A DNA stretch of 64,000 bases, taken from NCBI GenBank assembly GCA_041394245.1, contig JAWKIR010000003.1:744001-808000 (forward strand), read 5' to 3'. This DNA comes from Acidimicrobiales bacterium. GTDB taxonomy: Bacteria; Actinomycetota; Acidimicrobiia; Acidimicrobiales; Aldehydirespiratoraceae. The notes under the pieces are model-generated. The model was not told the DNA's origin. It made no database searches and saw only the letters and a program-made list of their open reading frames with translations. The position numbers and the translations under genes are program-made. This document shows positions 33,664 through 42,053 of this stretch, one piece after another; position 1 is the first letter of the stretch; every line of letters begins with the position of its first letter.

Positions 33664-35319
33664 ATGACGATGACCGAATCACCGCCGGCGACCGACACCG
33701 CCCCTGCAGTGTCCGCTCCCGCAGTGGCTGGGCTCTACGACGCCCTCACCACCACCGACCACAAGCGCATCGGCCGACTCTGGCTGCGGTCCGGGATGGT
33801 CCTGCTCGTGGGCGCCGTCGTCCTCGGCGTGCTGCTCGGCATCGAGCGCCTCGACGGAGAATCGACCGACCTGTTCGGCGGCGACAACGCCTTCTTCCAG
33901 ATGTGGGCGCTCTATCGCATCGCACTGGCGCTGCTGGTCGCTGCACCGCTGTTCATCGGCCTCGCGACCATCGTCGTGCCGATGCAGGTCGGCTCGACCA
34001 ACATCGCCTTCCCCCGTGCGGCCGCCGCGGCGGTCTGGGGCTTCGTCGTCGGTGCGATCATCATGATCGCCGCAACCATGGCGAACGGCGGCTGGGGAGC
34101 CGTCGACCGGGCCAGCGGCGACGAACGTGACGCCGTCGCCCTCACACTCGTGGGCATGGGCATGGTGATCCTCTCCCTGCTGCTCGGTTCGCTGTGCATC
34201 GCCACGACCGTCGTGTCGCTGCGGGTCAAGGGCATGACCCTGCTGCGTACCCCACTGTTCGCCTGGTCGATGCTGGTTGCCACGGGCGTGTGGCTGCTGA
34301 CGCTGCCGGTGCTGCTCGCCAACCTGCTGATCGCCTATGTCGACCTCCACAACGGCCCGGGCACGTTCGGTGGCGGCCTGAGCGGTGACCTCAGCATCTA
34401 CGCCCAGATCGAGTGGCTGTTCGAACAGCCGCAGGTCTACGCCTTCGCGATTCCGGTGCTCGGCGTGCTCGGTTCGATCGTCCCGGTGGCCGCCGGCGTG
34501 CGCGCCGCCCGCCACGGCCTCTCGATGGGCCTCATCGGTCTGTTCGGCCTGCTGTCGGTCGGCGCCTGGGCTCAGCCGTTCTTCCAGCCGACCAACGACT
34601 CCCTCGTTCGCTACGACGAGAAGTTCGTCTTCATCGCCTTCGGCATCGCTGCGATCCTGCCGGTGCTCGGCGCATTCGGCGGCGCCGCCGACACCCTCAT
34701 GCGAGGCCGCACCAATCTCTTCGGCATTCCGCCCGCTCACCTCCTCGGTGCGCTCGGTGCCGCTCTGGTACTGCTCGCCGGCACTGCGGCGGGTGTCGCC
34801 CGGGTCATCGAACCGTTCGAGCTGGGCCAGCGTGTCACCGTCTCGGGTGTCATGAACCTCGTGCTGTTCGCCGCGGTCGCCGCTGCCGTGGCCGGCATCT
34901 GGTTCTGGGGCCCCAAGGTCTGTGGCCACGAACTCTCCCCGGTGATGGGACGAGCCGCGGTGACATTGCTCGTGGCCGGTGGTCTCGTGCTCGGTGCCGC
35001 GCAGGTCGTCAACGGGTTCTTCGAGACGAGCGTCAACCCCTTGGTCGCGCCGACCGAGGACGCAGGCGATGCCCTCAACGCCGTGGCGCTGGTCGGCATG
35101 CTGATCATCGCGCTCGGCGCCGTCAGCGCGCTCGCAACACTCCTCGTCGCCATGCGCACGGGTGGTGCCGGCGACGCCGACGACCCGTGGGGCGGGCAGA
35201 CACTCGAATGGTCGACGGTCACGCCGCCCCCGCCCGGCAACTTCGCCGAGCCGCCGGCCCTGGTCACCTCCGAGGCGCCGCTGCTCGATGCATCTTCCGA
35301 CGAAGGGGAGGAGTCGTAG
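33664..35319 (+). CDS. histidine-less paralogue of cytochrome oxidase subunit I
   Basis: A 551-residue membrane protein that aligns along most of its length with the real CtaD at 38062. Shared landmarks are TTTDHKRIGRLW, VVPMQVGSTNIAFPR, GMTLLRTPLFAW, GIWFWGPKVCG and the C-terminal DDPWGGQTLEW. The metal ligands are gone: MHG of CtaD becomes MWA (Trp81), GHPEVY becomes EQPQVY (Gln255, though Tyr259 remains), AHHMF becomes AQPFF (Gln304, Pro305), and HFHYV has no equivalent. It therefore cannot bind haem a, haem a3 or CuB in the known way. GGAGGA precedes the ATG, the frame is intact, and it heads the oxidase gene row, so it looks selected rather than decaying. Possible roles are assembly or structural partner. 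Confidence 0.8.
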   Translation: MTMTESPPATDTAPAVSAPAVAGLYDALTTTDHKRIGRLWLRSGMVLLVGAVVLGVLLGIERLDGESTDLFGGDNAFFQMWALYRIALALLVAAPLFIGLATIVVPMQVGSTNIAFPRAAAAAVWGFVVGAIIMIAATMANGGWGAVDRASGDERDAVALTLVGMGMVILSLLLGSLCIATTVVSLRVKGMTLLRTPLFAWSMLVATGVWLLTLPVLLANLLIAYVDLHNGPGTFGGGLSGDLSIYAQIEWLFEQPQVYAFAIPVLGVLGSIVPVAAGVRAARHGLSMGLIGLFGLLSVGAWAQPFFQPTNDSLVRYDEKFVFIAFGIAAILPVLGAFGGAADTLMRGRTNLFGIPPAHLLGALGAALVLLAGTAAGVARVIEPFELGQRVTVSGVMNLVLFAAVAAAVAGIWFWGPKVCGHELSPVMGRAAVTLLVAGGLVLGAAQVVNGFFETSVNPLVAPTEDAGDALNAVALVGMLIIALGAVSALATLLVAMRTGGAGDADDPWGGQTLEWSTVTPPPPGNFAEPPALVTSEAPLLDASSDEGEES

Positions 35320-35910
35320 ATGACTGCGATCGCCACAGGTCTTCCGGCCCCCGAGGTCACCCGACCTCGCACCGTTCTGGTCGGCACGATGTTCGCCTCC
35401 GCAGCTGCCTTCATGGCCTTCGTCGGGGTGATCATCGTCTACATCAGCGAACGAGCCCAGGCCCGCGCCGACGGTGCGGAGTGGTTCGCCGACGGCTCCG
35501 TTGAGCTCGGCCCTGCCGGCTTCGTCTTCGCCACGCTCATCTTGTCGATCTTCACCGTCCAGTGGGCGGTGCAGGCGATCAACAACGACGACCGCAAGAA
35601 CGCCCTCGTCGCGCTGGTGCTCACGGGCATCTTCGGTGCCGCCGTCTTCAACCAGCTGTGGTTCATCATGAACGACAGCGGCTTCGCACTGTCCGCCACG
35701 ACCTCGGAGTTCATGTTCTTCGTCGTGTTGGGCACCTTCGTGGCCTTCCTCATCGGCGCCGTCGTCTTCGTCACCCTCACCTTCCTGCGGGCCCTCATCG
35801 GGCAGTTCGGCCCCCGCAAGGCCGATTCGGTCGCCGCTGCCGCTTTCTACTGGAACACAGTCGTCGCCATGTACGCGATCGCCTGGTACGTCATCTTCGT
35901 CACGAAGTAG
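35320..35910 (+). CDS. degenerate cytochrome oxidase subunit III-like protein
   Basis: A 196-residue protein with five membrane helices, as in short bacterial subunit III. It matches CtaE (40083) at the C-terminus, where SVAAAAFYWNTVVAMYAIAWYV corresponds to VEIVGLYWHFVDIVWIFIF; the conserved His becomes Asn. The Glu of the third-helix QVYEF motif reads QLWF. It begins directly after the stop of the subunit I paralogue, so the two are coupled. Together they look like a diverged copy of a subunit I-III core. The relationship is weaker than for subunit I and should be treated as probable. Confidence 0.6.
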   Translation: MTAIATGLPAPEVTRPRTVLVGTMFASAAAFMAFVGVIIVYISERAQARADGAEWFADGSVELGPAGFVFATLILSIFTVQWAVQAINNDDRKNALVALVLTGIFGAAVFNQLWFIMNDSGFALSATTSEFMFFVVLGTFVAFLIGAVVFVTLTFLRALIGQFGPRKADSVAAAAFYWNTVVAMYAIAWYVIFVTK

Positions 35911-35917
35911 GGATCAG

Positions 35918-36772
35918 ATGTTCACCACGGGCTTCAAGTTCTTCTTCGGTCTCGGCGTCGCGCTGGTGACGGCCGGTGTCCTCTACGGCTACACCTCGGG
36001 CGGCAACCACGTCGGGCCGATCTCACTCGGTTGGAAGGGCGGCGTCGGCGAGCACGTCGGCTACGGCATCCTCGTCGCCCTCGGGCTGAGCGCCATGGGC
36101 ATCGCCTTGACCCTCATCTTCTTCCGCGACGCCGATCCCGCCGACCAGGCCGACTACATGGGTGTCGACGACATCGCCCCGACCGCACCGGTCACCGGGA
36201 GCTTCTGGCCGGTCGTCGGCGCCTTCGGCGTCGGCACCATGGCCGTCGGTCTCGTGCTCAACACGGCCGTCTTCATCACGGGCCTGGTGATCGTCGGCGC
36301 AGTCGCCATCGAGTGGATGATGGACGCCTGGGCCGACCGGGCCACCGGCGACCCGGAGGCCAACCGTGCCCTCCGCAACCGGATCATGGCCCCGATCGAG
36401 ATCCCGGCCGCCGGCGCCGCGGTGATCGGCCTGGCCGTCCTCTCCATCTCGAGGATCCTCCTGAACACCACCAAGTTGGGCGCGGTCATCGCTGCCGGTG
36501 TCGTGTCCGTCGTCTTCCTGGGCCTCGGTGCGTTGGCCGCCAGCGATCGCAAGCTCAACCGCAATGTCGTCGCCGGCCTCGCACTCGTGGTGGGAGTGGC
36601 CATCATCGGCGGCGGCGTGTGGGCTGCGGTCGACGGTGAGCGCGAGTTCGAAGAGCACGAAGTCCATGGCGAGACGCACGAAGACGACAGCGTCGACAGT
36701 TCCGATGCCGACCACTCCGACGTCGGCACCCCAGATGACGAGACCACTGATGGAGAAACACCCAGTGAGTGA
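35918..36772 (+). CDS. membrane protein resembling actinobacterial oxidase subunit IV (CtaF)
   Basis: A 284-residue membrane protein. The first half recalls CtaF of actinobacterial bcc-aa3 oxidases: an N-terminal pair of helices, a cytoplasmic stretch with DADPADQADYMGVDD, then FWPVVGAFGVGTMAVGLVL. The second half adds four helices (about 95-225) absent from ordinary CtaF and a very acidic, His-containing tail (about 235-284). Seven nt after the subunit III-like gene and overlapping ctaC by 8 nt, so it belongs to the oxidase operon. Identification as CtaF rests on pattern and context. Confidence 0.5.
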   Translation: MFTTGFKFFFGLGVALVTAGVLYGYTSGGNHVGPISLGWKGGVGEHVGYGILVALGLSAMGIALTLIFFRDADPADQADYMGVDDIAPTAPVTGSFWPVVGAFGVGTMAVGLVLNTAVFITGLVIVGAVAIEWMMDAWADRATGDPEANRALRNRIMAPIEIPAAGAAVIGLAVLSISRILLNTTKLGAVIAAGVVSVVFLGLGALAASDRKLNRNVVAGLALVVGVAIIGGGVWAAVDGEREFEEHEVHGETHEDDSVDSSDADHSDVGTPDDETTDGETPSE

Positions 36773-38060
36773 CATGTTCAACTTCCGGCGCCGTCTCCCC
36801 GGCGCAGGCGTCGTCGTTCTGCTGGGCCTGGTGCTCGCCGGATGCGCGAGCGATGCCGAGCTCGACACGCTGAAGCCCGAGGGCGAAACGGCCGACCAGA
36901 TCTACGGTCTGGTCCTGCCGGTGTTCATCGTCGCAGGCATCATCCTGGTGCTCGTCTGCGGCGCCGTGCTCTATCTCTCGATCAAGAACCGGGTGGCCAC
37001 CTACGAAGGCGACGACGAGTTCCCCGAGCAGGTCTCCCACAACAACTCGCTGGAGATCGCCTGGACGATCCTGCCTGCCGTGATCATGGCGGCCATCGCG
37101 GTCGCCACCATCGTCACCCATGTGGCGATCAACAAGGACGAGGCCGCCGCGATCGAGATCGAGGTCGACGGCGAGGCTCGCATGTGGGACCCGACCATCG
37201 TCGTCGTCGGCCAGCAGTGGTGGTGGGAGTACCGCTACTACCTCGACGAGTTCGATCTCGATCCGTCGATGCTCGAGAACCCGCGCGACCTTCCCCCGGC
37301 CGACATCGTCACGTCGGGCCAGTTCGCCTTCCCGGTCGGTGTCGAGATCGACCTGGTCGTCACGTCTCGCGACGTCATCCACTCGCACTGGATCCCGGCC
37401 CTCAACGGCAAGCGCGACGCTGTCCCGGGTCGTTTCTCGCCGTGGAAGCTCGAGGCCGACGACCCGGGCATCTACTTCGGTCAGTGCACCGAGTTCTGTG
37501 GCCTGTCCCACAGTCGTATGCGTATGCAGGCCATCGGGATGACCGAGGCCGACTTCCAGCAGTGGATCGACATGCAGATGTCACCGGCGACATTCGGTGA
37601 GGAACTGCAGCCCTACGTCGCGTCCTACCGTGAGACGGGCGGCGCCACACTGCCTGCCAACCCGAGCCAGGTCGCCCGGGGCCTCGACGTCTTCGTGACC
37701 CAGTGCGCCTCGTGCCACCTCGTCAACGGTCTCAACGATCTCAACTACAACGGTGCCGCGGTGGTTTCCGGGTCGGCTCCCAACCTGACCCATCTCGCGA
37801 ACCGCACCACGTTCGCCGGCGGCATTCTCAACCTCTACAACGAAGACGGGTCGTTCAACCGCGACGACCTGGCGGCCTGGATCCGCAATCCCGAGGAGAT
37901 CAAGGCGAACTTCGCCAACAATCTGCCCGACGGACAGCTGCCCAGAGGCATGCCGACCCTGGCACTGAGTGAACGACAAATCGACGATGTGATCGCCTTC
38001 CTCCAGACGTTGGGCCCCCGCCCGACCGATGAGATGATCCAGGCGACGGAGGTGGAGTGA
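36765..38060 (+). CDS. ctaC: cytochrome c oxidase subunit II with fused cytochrome c (caa3 type)
   Basis: A 431-residue lipoprotein subunit that accepts electrons and passes them to subunit I. The lipobox LAGC places the modified Cys at 27; two membrane helices follow. The CuA site is HSHWIP plus CTEFCGLSHSRM (Cys241, Cys245, His249, Met252). A C-terminal cytochrome c domain has CASCH (314-318) and a likely axial Met396 in RGMPTL. The fused haem makes this a caa3-type enzyme. GTG at 36765 has GGAGA 8 nt upstream and overlaps the previous stop; ATG at 36774 is possible. Confidence 0.93.
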   Translation: MSDMFNFRRRLPGAGVVVLLGLVLAGCASDAELDTLKPEGETADQIYGLVLPVFIVAGIILVLVCGAVLYLSIKNRVATYEGDDEFPEQVSHNNSLEIAWTILPAVIMAAIAVATIVTHVAINKDEAAAIEIEVDGEARMWDPTIVVVGQQWWWEYRYYLDEFDLDPSMLENPRDLPPADIVTSGQFAFPVGVEIDLVVTSRDVIHSHWIPALNGKRDAVPGRFSPWKLEADDPGIYFGQCTEFCGLSHSRMRMQAIGMTEADFQQWIDMQMSPATFGEELQPYVASYRETGGATLPANPSQVARGLDVFVTQCASCHLVNGLNDLNYNGAAVVSGSAPNLTHLANRTTFAGGILNLYNEDGSFNRDDLAAWIRNPEEIKANFANNLPDGQLPRGMPTLALSERQIDDVIAFLQTLGPRPTDEMIQATEVE

Positions 38061-38061
38061 G

Positions 38062-40080
38062 ATGGCGATTATCGAAGAACCCCTCGCCCTGACAACCGGA
38101 GAGCCCTCCACGGTCGAGCGTCCCCTCGGTGTGCTCACCCGGCCCCAGGGTGGCAACGGTTGGAAGGACTGGCTCAGCACCGTCGACCACAAGAAGATCG
38201 GCATCATGTACGGCGTCGCCGCGATGTTCTTCTTCGTCGTGGGCGGCATCGAGGCGCTGTTGATCCGCCTGCAGCTCGCCGCGCCGGAAGGCCAGATCCT
38301 CTCGGCCGACGTCTACAACCAGGTCTTCACGATGCACGGCGTCACCATGGTGTTCCTGTTCATCATGCCGCTGGCCGCCGCGTTCGCGAACTATCTGATC
38401 CCGCTCCAGATCGGCGCCCGTGACGTGGCGTTCCCGCGCCTCAACGCGCTGTCGTTCTGGATCTGGATCTCCGGCGCGATCTTCCTCAACACCTCGTGGA
38501 TCGTCGGGGGTGGCGGCGCCGACTGTGGGTGGTTCTGCTACTCCCCCAACAGCGGTCTCGCCTTCTCGCCGACCCACGGTGTGGACTTCTACGTCATCGG
38601 TCTGCAGATCGCCGGTATCGCCTCACTGGTGTCGGCCATCAACCTGATCGTCACGGTGCTCAACATGCGGGCGCCGGGCATGACCCTGTTCCGCATGCCC
38701 ATGCTCACCTGGATGCTGCTGGTCACCCAGTTCCTGCTCCTGTTCGCCCTGCCGGTCATCACGGTGGCGCTGTTCCTGCTGATGTTCGACCGGGTCTTCG
38801 ATGCCCAGTTCTTCAATCCGGAGATGGGGGCCGATCCCTTGCTCTGGCAGCATCTGTTCTGGATCTTCGGCCATCCCGAGGTGTACATCATCATCTTGCC
38901 CAGCTTCGGGATCATCTCGGAGATCATCCCGACCTTCAGCCGCAAGCCGCTCTTCGGCTACTCCTTCATGGTGTTCTCGGGCATCGCGATCGGCTTCATG
39001 GGCTGGGGCGTGTGGGCCCACCACATGTTCGTCTCGGGGATCGGACCGTTCTCGGTCGCCGCGTTCTCGCTGGCGACGATGTTCATCTCGGTACCGACCG
39101 GTGTGAAGATCCTCAACTGGCTGGCCACGATGTGGGGCGGCAAGTTGCGCTTCACGACGGCGATGCTGTTCGCCGTGGGGACCGTCGCGATGTTCACCAT
39201 CGGTGGTCTGTCCGGTGTGACCCACGCGCTGGCTCCGGCCGACACCCAGCAGACCGACACCTACTACATCGTGGCGCACTTCCACTATGTGATCTTCGGT
39301 GGCGGTGTGCTCGGTCTCATGGGCGGCATCTACTTCTGGTGGCCGAAGATCTTCGGCTACATGCTCAACGAGACCCTCGGCAAGATCCACTTCTGGGTGA
39401 TCCTGGTGGGCTTCAACCTCACCTTCGGTCCGATGCACATCCTCGGCCTGCAGGGCATGAGCCGCCGCATCGACACCTACTCACCTGGCTTCGGGTTCGA
39501 ACTCTGGAACCTGGTCGCCACGATCGGGTCGTTCACCATCGCCCTCGGCGTGCTGATCTTCTTCTTCAACGTGTGGAAGTCGCACCGCGACGCGCCGAAC
39601 AAGCCGGCACCGGGTCCCGACCCGTGGGATGCCCGCAGCCTCGAGTGGATGATCCCGTCGCCGTCGCCGGAGCACAACTTCGACACCATCCCCGTCATCG
39701 AGAGTGTCGACGAGTGGTGGCACCGCAAGTACGGCTACGACGACGACGGACGCGTCGTCCGCGTCGCTTCCACCGAAGAGGTCGCACAGGACGGCTCGGC
39801 CACCGGCGTGCACCTGCCCGCTCCGTCGTTCTGGCCGCTCGTGCTGGCGGTCGGCCTGCCGCTCATCGGCTACGGCCTCATCTTCAACCTGTGGCTCTGC
39901 GTCGTCGGCGGCGCCCTCACCGGGCTGGCCATGTACTCGTGGGCCCTCGAACCGGTCGACGACCCCGATGCCGACCACGGCCACGGCGGCCACGATGATC
40001 ACCACGACGACGGCGGCGATGACGACGCCGTCGCCACCGAGCGCGAGCCGGCCACCGCCGGCGCCGAAGGAGGGGAATGA
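38062..40080 (+). CDS. ctaD: cytochrome c oxidase subunit I
   Basis: A 672-residue catalytic subunit of the haem-copper oxidase, reducing O2 to water and pumping protons. All ligands are present: His92 (MHG) and His408 for haem a, His406 for haem a3, and His271 (HPEVY, with cross-linked Tyr275), His320 and His321 for CuB. The Glu-containing GHPEVY motif marks an A-type oxidase. The C-terminal 130 residues add two further hydrophobic segments and an Asp/His-rich tail. It starts 1 nt after the ctaC stop. The ATG of ctaE follows 2 nt after its own stop. Confidence 0.97.
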   Translation: MAIIEEPLALTTGEPSTVERPLGVLTRPQGGNGWKDWLSTVDHKKIGIMYGVAAMFFFVVGGIEALLIRLQLAAPEGQILSADVYNQVFTMHGVTMVFLFIMPLAAAFANYLIPLQIGARDVAFPRLNALSFWIWISGAIFLNTSWIVGGGGADCGWFCYSPNSGLAFSPTHGVDFYVIGLQIAGIASLVSAINLIVTVLNMRAPGMTLFRMPMLTWMLLVTQFLLLFALPVITVALFLLMFDRVFDAQFFNPEMGADPLLWQHLFWIFGHPEVYIIILPSFGIISEIIPTFSRKPLFGYSFMVFSGIAIGFMGWGVWAHHMFVSGIGPFSVAAFSLATMFISVPTGVKILNWLATMWGGKLRFTTAMLFAVGTVAMFTIGGLSGVTHALAPADTQQTDTYYIVAHFHYVIFGGGVLGLMGGIYFWWPKIFGYMLNETLGKIHFWVILVGFNLTFGPMHILGLQGMSRRIDTYSPGFGFELWNLVATIGSFTIALGVLIFFFNVWKSHRDAPNKPAPGPDPWDARSLEWMIPSPSPEHNFDTIPVIESVDEWWHRKYGYDDDGRVVRVASTEEVAQDGSATGVHLPAPSFWPLVLAVGLPLIGYGLIFNLWLCVVGGALTGLAMYSWALEPVDDPDADHGHGGHDDHHDDGGDDDAVATEREPATAGAEGGE

Positions 40081-40082
40081 TC

Positions 40083-40730
40083 ATGGCGACCGCGACCATC
40101 GACAGCCCTGACACCCATTCCGACGGCCACGACGGCGGCCATGGCGAGCACGGCACCTCGACCGGCATCTCCAACACGAAGCTGGCGATGTGGACGTTTC
40201 TCGGCTCCGAGTGCCTCCTCTTCGGCGGGCTGATCTCGACCTATCTGCTCTACAAGACCCGCCGTGGTCCCGGGCCCGACAACACGACGATCCCCACCGA
40301 CCTCTTCGACATCCCCTTCACCTCCGTGAGTTCGTTCGTGCTCCTCATGAGCTCGCTCACCATGGTGCTGGCGCTGTCGGCCCTGACCCGAGGCGACAAC
40401 CAGGCCACCCGGGCATGGCTGCTCACCACCTCCATGCTGGGCGGCATCTTCATCGGCGGGCAGGTCTACGAGTTCACCGCGTTCCTGCGTGAGGGCGTGG
40501 GCTTCACCCACAACCCGGCGAGTTCGGCCTTCTACACGCTGACCGGGTTCCACGGTGTCCACGTGACCCTGGGCATCGTCATGTTGATGTCGCTCTTCGT
40601 TGCGTCCAAACAGGGGAAGCTGACCCCGAAGAACACCGAGACAGTGGAGATCGTCGGCCTGTACTGGCACTTCGTCGACATCGTCTGGATCTTCATCTTC
40701 ACGGTCATCTACCTGATCCCGGTCGACTGA
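40083..40730 (+). CDS. ctaE: cytochrome c oxidase subunit III
   Basis: A 215-residue five-helix subunit III. Landmarks are MWTFLGSECLLFGGLI, the Glu of QVYEF, GFHGVHVTLGI and LYWHFVDIVWIFIF. The His-rich N-terminus (DTHSDGHDGGHGEH) is polar and cytosolic. ATG at 40083 is preferred over the overlapping ATG at 40077 because AGGAGGGG lies about 8 nt before it, whereas it would be too close to 40077. Confidence 0.94.
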   Translation: MATATIDSPDTHSDGHDGGHGEHGTSTGISNTKLAMWTFLGSECLLFGGLISTYLLYKTRRGPGPDNTTIPTDLFDIPFTSVSSFVLLMSSLTMVLALSALTRGDNQATRAWLLTTSMLGGIFIGGQVYEFTAFLREGVGFTHNPASSAFYTLTGFHGVHVTLGIVMLMSLFVASKQGKLTPKNTETVEIVGLYWHFVDIVWIFIFTVIYLIPVD

Positions 40731-40744
40731 GCGGAGCTGAGAAC

Positions 40745-41092
40745 GTGTCTGAACAAGCAACTTCCGAGGCAGTCGAGACCCACGAGGGTCACGAGAAGTC
40801 CCATGAGCATCCGTCCGACTGGGCCTACATCAAGATCGCTCTGATTCTGGCGACCTTCACCGGTATCGAGGTGCTGACGTACTTCGAGTCGGCGATCCCG
40901 ATCTTCGAGAACAACTCGGTCACGATCGCCACGCTGATGGTGTTGATGGTCGTGAAGTTCTTCCTCGTGGCGACCTGGTTCATGCACCTGCGGTTCGACA
41001 ACCCGATCTTCGGTCGGATGTTCGTCGCCGGTCTCATCCTGGCAACCGGCGTCTACGCGATCGCCCTCAGCGCCTTCGAGTTCTGGGCCTGA
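40745..41092 (+). CDS. prokaryotic-type cytochrome oxidase subunit IV
   Basis: A 115-residue small subunit of the COX4-pro type with three membrane helices (IKIALILATFTGIEVLTYF, IATLMVLMVVKFFLVATWFM, FVAGLILATGVYAIAL). The conserved KFFLVATWFMHLRFD marks the family. The His/Glu-rich N-terminal 25 residues resemble that of ctaE. GTG start 14 nt after ctaE. It occurs in addition to the CtaF-like gene upstream, so this locus carries two unrelated subunit IV types. Confidence 0.88.
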   Translation: MSEQATSEAVETHEGHEKSHEHPSDWAYIKIALILATFTGIEVLTYFESAIPIFENNSVTIATLMVLMVVKFFLVATWFMHLRFDNPIFGRMFVAGLILATGVYAIALSAFEFWA

Positions 41093-41096
41093 TGCC

Positions 41097-41999
41097 ATGA
41101 CGGCGAACCTCTTCGCCGTGAACCCGTGGGCCTTCGAGGCCCACCCCGAGGTGTGGATCCTCATCGCCGGCATCGTCGGTCTCGGTGTCTACGCGGTGCG
41201 CGCGATCGGGCCGCTCGTCGTCGCCGAAGGCACACCAGTCGTCACGAAGACGCAGAAGCGCTACTTCTTCGCCGGTGTGCTGCTGCTCTGGGTCGCCGCC
41301 GACTATCCGATGCACGACATCGCCGAGGACTACCTCTACTCGGTCCACATGTTCCAGCACCTGCTCATCGCGTTCATCGTGCCGCCGTTGCTGTTGTCGG
41401 CCATGCCGGAATGGCTGGCCCGCCTTCTCGTCCTCGACGGAGGTCTCACCTCGAAGGTGCTGCGGCTGCTCACCCGCCCCGTGGTCGCCGGCGTGATCTT
41501 CAACGTGTTCCAGGTGCTCACCCATTGGACCGCCGTCGTCGACGTCAGCGTCAAGAACGGTGCGTTCCACTACCTGCTGCACCTCGGCGTCTTCTTCTCG
41601 GCCCTGCTCATGTGGTTCCCGGTGCTCGGGCCGCTCAAGGAAGTACAGATGACCGAGCCCGGGAAGCTCGTGTACCTCTTCTTGATGTCGATCGTCCCGA
41701 CCGTCCCCGCCGGTTGGCTCACCTTCGCCGAGGGCATCGTCTACAAGGCGTACGACAACGACGCCCACCTCTGGGGCCTCACGCCGACCAACGACCAGCA
41801 GCTGGCCGGCGTCATCATGAAGGTGGTCGGCGGCTTCTATCTCTGGGGGATGATCGCGGTCCGCTTCTTCCGCTACACGGCAGCGCTGCGCAAGGCCGAC
41901 CTCGACAATCGCAAGGGCCGGACCCGTCTGACCTACTCCGACGTCGCCAAGGCGTTCGACGAGGCCGGCGACCCTCCCCGCGAACCTCAGACGCACTGA
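41097..41999 (+). CDS. ctaG: CtaG-family oxidase assembly membrane protein
   Basis: A 300-residue caa3-type CtaG protein with about seven membrane helices, required for forming active caa3 oxidase in Bacillus, probably at the CuB step. It carries the conserved His in DYPMHDIAEDYLYSVHMFQH and LTHWTAV, and the LLLSAMPEWL segment. ATG starts 4 nt after the subunit IV stop, so it closes the oxidase operon. The short sequence before serS contains the serS -10 box only. Confidence 0.88.
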   Translation: MTANLFAVNPWAFEAHPEVWILIAGIVGLGVYAVRAIGPLVVAEGTPVVTKTQKRYFFAGVLLLWVAADYPMHDIAEDYLYSVHMFQHLLIAFIVPPLLLSAMPEWLARLLVLDGGLTSKVLRLLTRPVVAGVIFNVFQVLTHWTAVVDVSVKNGAFHYLLHLGVFFSALLMWFPVLGPLKEVQMTEPGKLVYLFLMSIVPTVPAGWLTFAEGIVYKAYDNDAHLWGLTPTNDQQLAGVIMKVVGGFYLWGMIAVRFFRYTAALRKADLDNRKGRTRLTYSDVAKAFDEAGDPPREPQTH

Positions 42000-42040
42000 T
42001 CCCACGACGAATTTGGCAACCTCTCGGGTGAGCCACCGGG

Positions 42041-42046
42041 TACCGT
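42041..42046 (+). promoter_or_regulatory. -10 box of leaderless serS promoter
   Basis: TACCGT, 7 nt before the ATG at 42054. Confidence 0.5.
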
Positions 42047-42053
42047 CTTCGTC

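Noticed and set aside
33664..35319. Reading the histidine-less subunit I as a pseudogene
   Set aside because: No frameshift or stop, a good ribosome-binding site and conserved non-ligand motifs argue for a functional gene.
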